Of a stretch of DNA of 8,369 bases, positions 6,118-8,369 are shown piece by piece; the first letter of the stretch is position 1; every line of letters begins with the position of its first letter. Source of the DNA: CAZAQS01 sp964486825 (GTDB taxonomy: Bacteria > Chloroflexota > Anaerolineae > Anaerolineales > UBA4823); NCBI GenBank assembly GCA_964486825.1, contig CAZAQS010000211.1, positions 1 to 8,369 on the forward strand. The letters run 5' to 3'. Below the pieces are notes generated by a model that saw only the letters and a program-made list of their open reading frames with translations, made no database searches and was not told the origin of the DNA. Made by a program: the position numbers and the translations under genes.

Positions 6118-7298
6118 GTTTTTATCCTCGTTCTACCGGAATGTTTTTTGAGAGCCTGTTTTTGAGATTCCTCACCGACCTCCACCCCCCGGCGGTGTAG
6201 CTCGAGCACGATCATCTGCGTGACCTGTTCTTGCTCCTGAAATGAGACCATCGCGGCCTCGTGGGCGCGATGCAGAAGGTATGGGTAGGGCCGGCTCCCT
6301 AGGATCCGGCATTGGCTGACTAAGGCAGCTTGCAAATGCTCCAGCATCTCCTGATTGCCAGCTACCCAGGCAGGTATCTCCACCCGGGCTATCCATGGCC
6401 GGCCTATACGTCCAACGTTCAAATAGAAGAAGTGCAACGCCAGTTCATCCTGGTAATTTGCTGCTGATTTCGACTGCATTCCAAATACTGCCGATCGATC
6501 ACCAGGCTCCAGCAGGCTTATGAAAAGGTCAATGTCCGAGACTCCCCGCAAGGGATGCTGCTTTTTCATATCGGGTAGCTCATCATCCGGTGTCAGGGCT
6601 ACCTCGAGCAGCCGGACAACCAGGTTAGCTGCCGGCTTATCGATATAACCTGCTGTAATCACGCCTAGTGAGCACAGCCTGGCAAGCGCCTCCAGATAGA
6701 CATCCATCTGTTTATGGAATTCAGTGGCAGCATCGACTTCCTTGGCTCCCCATAATTCCATAGGGCCATCCGTAAAGGTTATGATCGGGGGCTCGGCCCC
6801 ACGGGCCAGGTCGGCTAAGGTAGACCGCTCGTTTACGTCCCTCAGAAGGGCCAGCGCTGAATCTGTGATCCTGCCGGTCTCGGTATAGAGCTGCTCGCCG
6901 TAGAAAAGTTGGCTGGTGACATACGTGCGTGGGGTTTCTGGCGAATGCAGATTAAGCCGGATTGCCCCTACGTTTACAAGGCAATAAGACACTTCTGCAT
7001 TCCGGTTGGGAGAGATTTGGGAGCCATCCGCAGCAAGGAGGGTGGCCTTCGGCGGTAGCTCCGGTTCCGGTAAACGCGCGTCCAGGTGATCAGCCACCGG
7101 CAAGGCACATCTCAAGGTTGGGTCATGAACACGGGCAACCAGCCGGACCTTTTGGTTCAACCGCTCTACATCTGCCGCCAGGTCGGATAGTAAATCGCGG
7201 GCGAGATCGCGCAACGATTGCAAATGCTGCTCACGCTGCACAGCGGTTTCCCCGAGTTGTTTCACCTGGCGATGGACTTGCTGAAAATCTAGCGGCAT
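6114..7298 (-). CDS. nurA: NurA-family 5'-3' nuclease
   Basis: This 394-residue protein has the NurA (RNase H-like) nuclease fold. Numbered from the ATG at 7298, motifs are AADGSQ (D91, the first metal-binding Asp), ITFTDGPME (D177), IDKPAANLVVRLL (about 219-231) and the C-terminal YPYLLHRAHE (H346). These match the family order of acidic residues plus a late His. Residues 10-60 are predicted to be helical or coiled coil. NurA nucleases are Mn-dependent and act with the HerA translocase, which is two genes downstream. The start MPLDFQQVHRQV fits the usual beginning of homologues, but no good Shine-Dalgarno precedes it: AAAGG is 13 bases away and inside a hairpin. TTG codons at 7325 or 7322 would add nine or eight residues. 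It shares ATGA with the HAS-barrel gene. Confidence 0.93.
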   Translation of the reverse strand: MPLDFQQVHRQVKQLGETAVQREQHLQSLRDLARDLLSDLAADVERLNQKVRLVARVHDPTLRCALPVADHLDARLPEPELPPKATLLAADGSQISPNRNAEVSYCLVNVGAIRLNLHSPETPRTYVTSQLFYGEQLYTETGRITDSALALLRDVNERSTLADLARGAEPPIITFTDGPMELWGAKEVDAATEFHKQMDVYLEALARLCSLGVITAGYIDKPAANLVVRLLEVALTPDDELPDMKKQHPLRGVSDIDLFISLLEPGDRSAVFGMQSKSAANYQDELALHFFYLNVGRIGRPWIARVEIPAWVAGNQEMLEHLQAALVSQCRILGSRPYPYLLHRAHEAAMVSFQEQEQVTQMIVLELHRRGVEVGEESQKQALKKHSGRTRIKT

Positions 7299-7308
7299 AG
7301 GCTGGTGG

Positions 7309-7332
7309 AGAACCTTTCTCAACAAAGGTTCT
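7309..7332. repeat. Perfect 9-bp inverted repeat at the nurA start
   Basis: AGAACCTTT (7309-7317) and AAAGGTTCT (7324-7332) flank a six-base spacer. In the nurA transcript this forms a 9-bp stem whose 3' arm holds the only AAAGG ribosome-site-like sequence; the stem ends 10 bases before the ATG at 7298. It may be an operator dyad, a translational hairpin, or both. Confidence 0.6.
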
Positions 7333-7348
7333 AAATGAGAACAGATGT

Positions 7349-7380
7349 ACAGGTCATTTTACATTCAAAACCGTACCTGT
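7349..7380. repeat. Inverted repeat ACAGGT / ACCTGT spanning the nurA promoter
   Basis: ACAGGT (7349-7354) and ACCTGT (7375-7380) are exact reverse complements separated by 20 bases. They enclose the predicted -10 box and spacer and touch the -35 box and the start point. This would suit a repressor, but the arms are short and chance cannot be excluded. Confidence 0.3.
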
Positions 7381-7384
7381 GCAA
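7356..7384 (-). promoter_or_regulatory. Candidate sigma70-type promoter of the nurA operon
   Basis: On the minus strand TTGCAC (-35, 7379-7384) and TAAAAT (-10, 7356-7361) are separated by exactly 17 bases. The -10 has five of six consensus bases; the -35 keeps only the TTG core. Transcription would start near 7349, about 50 bases before the nurA ATG. It is the best promoter-like pair in the gap between the kinase and nurA. Confidence 0.45.
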
Positions 7385-7385
7385 G

Positions 7386-7404
7386 TGCCTGCCTGGAGCA
7401 GACA
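7386..7404. repeat. 7-bp hairpin between the kinase and nurA
   Basis: TGCCTGC and GCAGACA pair over seven positions, one of them a G-T wobble, around a five-base loop. It lies 45-63 bases after the kinase stop and just upstream of the nurA -35 box. No T-run follows on the minus strand, so it is not a standard intrinsic terminator. Confidence 0.35.
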
Positions 7405-7407
7405 ATA

Positions 7408-7416
7408 AAAGGTTCT
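7408..7416 (+). repeat. Third copy of the AAAGGTTCT 9-mer
   Basis: AAAGGTTCT here repeats the arm at 7324-7332 in the same orientation, exactly 84 bases apart, and is the complement of the arm at 7309-7317. Three exact 9-mers in about 110 bases of a regulatory gap suggest a protein-binding site upstream of the promoter plus a pair downstream of it. Confidence 0.45.
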
Positions 7417-7448
7417 CTGAGGGTTTTCGACTTAGCTTTTGTTATCTT

Positions 7449-8369
7449 TTAATCGCGCGAATAAAGAATCTTAGCAACTGCTTCTTGCCAATCTGAAATC
7501 AGGCCAGCTGCCCGGTCTGCAGGCATAACTGGTGTGTATTCTCTGAAATCTGCCTGTATTTTCTGAATATGTTCCAGTGACGTGTACACACCCATGCCCA
7601 ACATGCCAGAAAGGACGGCACCAAGTGCTGAAAGCTCCGGGAGAGTAGATGCGCGTACCACCAATCCAGATATATCCGCAACAAACTGCATCAGGAACCG
7701 GTTTTGCACAGCACCACCATCCGCCTGGATCGACTTCAACTCAAGGTTGGCTTCCTGCCCCATAAGCTGTAGGACATCATTAACAATGAATGCAATCGAC
7801 TCCAAAGCGGCTCTGACGACATGGGCTTTCGTCGCTCCAGGTGTAAGTCCCAGAATGCCTGCCCGTGCATCAGACCGCCAATACGGGGCGCTCAGGCCAA
7901 CGAAAGCGGGTACCAGGAAAACGCCTCCGTTGTCGGTTACAGACTCCGCCAACGCTTCAGTCTCTTCAGCCGAACGAATTAACTGCAATTGATCGCGCAG
8001 CCACTGGATGGTTGCACCGGTAAAATTCGTGATCCCTTCATAGGCATAGGTAGGTTCGCTATTAATCACCCACCCCACTGCGGTCACAATTCCAGAAGGT
8101 GGTGCTTTTTTCTGTGGGCCAATATTCAGCAAGATGGAGGAACCGGTGCCGAAGGTGACCTTTGCCGAACCAGGCTGGAAACAGCGTTGTGCAAACAAGG
8201 CTGCTTGAGAGTCGCCCATCACACCCCAAATAGGTAATGGGTCAGGCAGATACCCTTCCAGGTCCGTCTCTCCAAAAGAGGACCGGCTCTCATGCACCTC
8301 TGGTAAAGCTACCTTAGGGATATCAAACAAGTCGCACAACTCAGGATCCCAATCCAGGCGATTGATATT
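7449..8369 (-). CDS. FGGY-family carbohydrate kinase, glycerol-kinase-like (partial, 5' end off window)
   Basis: The C-terminal 306 residues are visible; the frame is open to the right edge, and comparison with about 500-residue glycerol kinases suggests some 190 residues are missing. Visible residues begin NINRLDWDPE, which resembles GlpK. VMGDSQAALF carries the catalytic-base Asp (fragment residue 53, equivalent to D245 of E. coli GlpK). FGTGSSILLN is the ATP phosphate loop, and VPAFVGLSAPYW is a GlpK-like substrate-side segment. GILGLTPGATKAHVVRAALES matches the second FGGY signature, and ADGGAVQNRFLMQF is the adenosine-site motif. The reaction is ATP-dependent phosphorylation of glycerol or a related polyol or sugar. 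GDSQ replaces GDQQ, and the loop before it differs from the GlpK allosteric-site region, so another substrate is possible. No relation to the downstream nurA operon is evident. Confidence 0.92.
   Translation of the reverse strand, partial: NINRLDWDPELCDLFDIPKVALPEVHESRSSFGETDLEGYLPDPLPIWGVMGDSQAALFAQRCFQPGSAKVTFGTGSSILLNIGPQKKAPPSGIVTAVGWVINSEPTYAYEGITNFTGATIQWLRDQLQLIRSAEETEALAESVTDNGGVFLVPAFVGLSAPYWRSDARAGILGLTPGATKAHVVRAALESIAFIVNDVLQLMGQEANLELKSIQADGGAVQNRFLMQFVADISGLVVRASTLPELSALGAVLSGMLGMGVYTSLEHIQKIQADFREYTPVMPADRAAGLISDWQEAVAKILYSRD

Noticed and set aside
7386..7404. Hairpin after the kinase as an intrinsic terminator
   Set aside because: The stem is decent but no U-run follows on the transcribed strand, so only the hairpin itself is reported.
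7582..8237. Plus-strand open frames opposite the kinase
   Set aside because: They are antisense shadows of a well-conserved FGGY kinase.
1..8369. CRISPR arrays, tRNA or rRNA genes, transposases, prophage genes
   Set aside because: I found no regularly spaced repeats, no tRNA-like TTCGANNCC context and no mobile-element protein motifs in either strand by eye.

Overview
This is a bacterial chromosome segment in which every gene I can support lies on the minus strand, so transcription runs from high to low coordinates. The gene style suggests Chloroflexota, perhaps Anaerolineae. The clues are a zinc-ribbon class III cyclase fused to an AAA ATPase, a nurA / HAS-barrel / herA operon, and DUF2231 membrane proteins with a Rieske domain. 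This assignment is inferred from family knowledge, not from a marker gene. I see no rRNA, tRNA, CRISPR array, transposase or phage gene.

Layout in the direction of transcription: (1) 8369-7449, the C-terminal 306 residues of a glycerol-kinase-like FGGY kinase, cut by the window edge. (2) A 150-base regulatory gap with a plausible sigma70-type promoter, a thrice-used 9-mer and inverted repeats. (3) 7298-3750, a compact operon of NurA nuclease, a stand-alone HAS-barrel protein (ATGA overlap with nurA) and HerA ATPase/translocase. (4) A short AT-rich gap with TAGATA/TATCTA repeats. (5) 3671-1483, an aldo/keto reductase, a four-helix DUF2231 protein, and a second DUF2231 fused to a Rieske [2Fe-2S] domain, with gaps of 26 and 3 bases. 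(6) A 339-base gap with a possible tiny ORF or gene remnant and a strong extended -10 promoter. (7) 1143-1, the N-terminal 381 residues of a zinc ribbon / class III nucleotide cyclase / AAA ATPase signalling protein, cut by the left edge.

The genes form two functional groups. NurA and HerA are a known nuclease-translocase pair for DNA end processing. Here a third protein, resembling only the N-terminal barrel of HerA, is co-translated between them, and I infer it is a partner or adaptor of the complex. The AKR-DUF2231-DUF2231/Rieske group looks like a small redox operon with a membrane-anchored iron-sulfur carrier. Its substrate and electron partners cannot be read from the sequence.

The most unusual material is the HAS-barrel third component, the layered repeats and hairpin at the nurA start, and the tandem DUF2231 pair with one copy carrying a Rieske domain.
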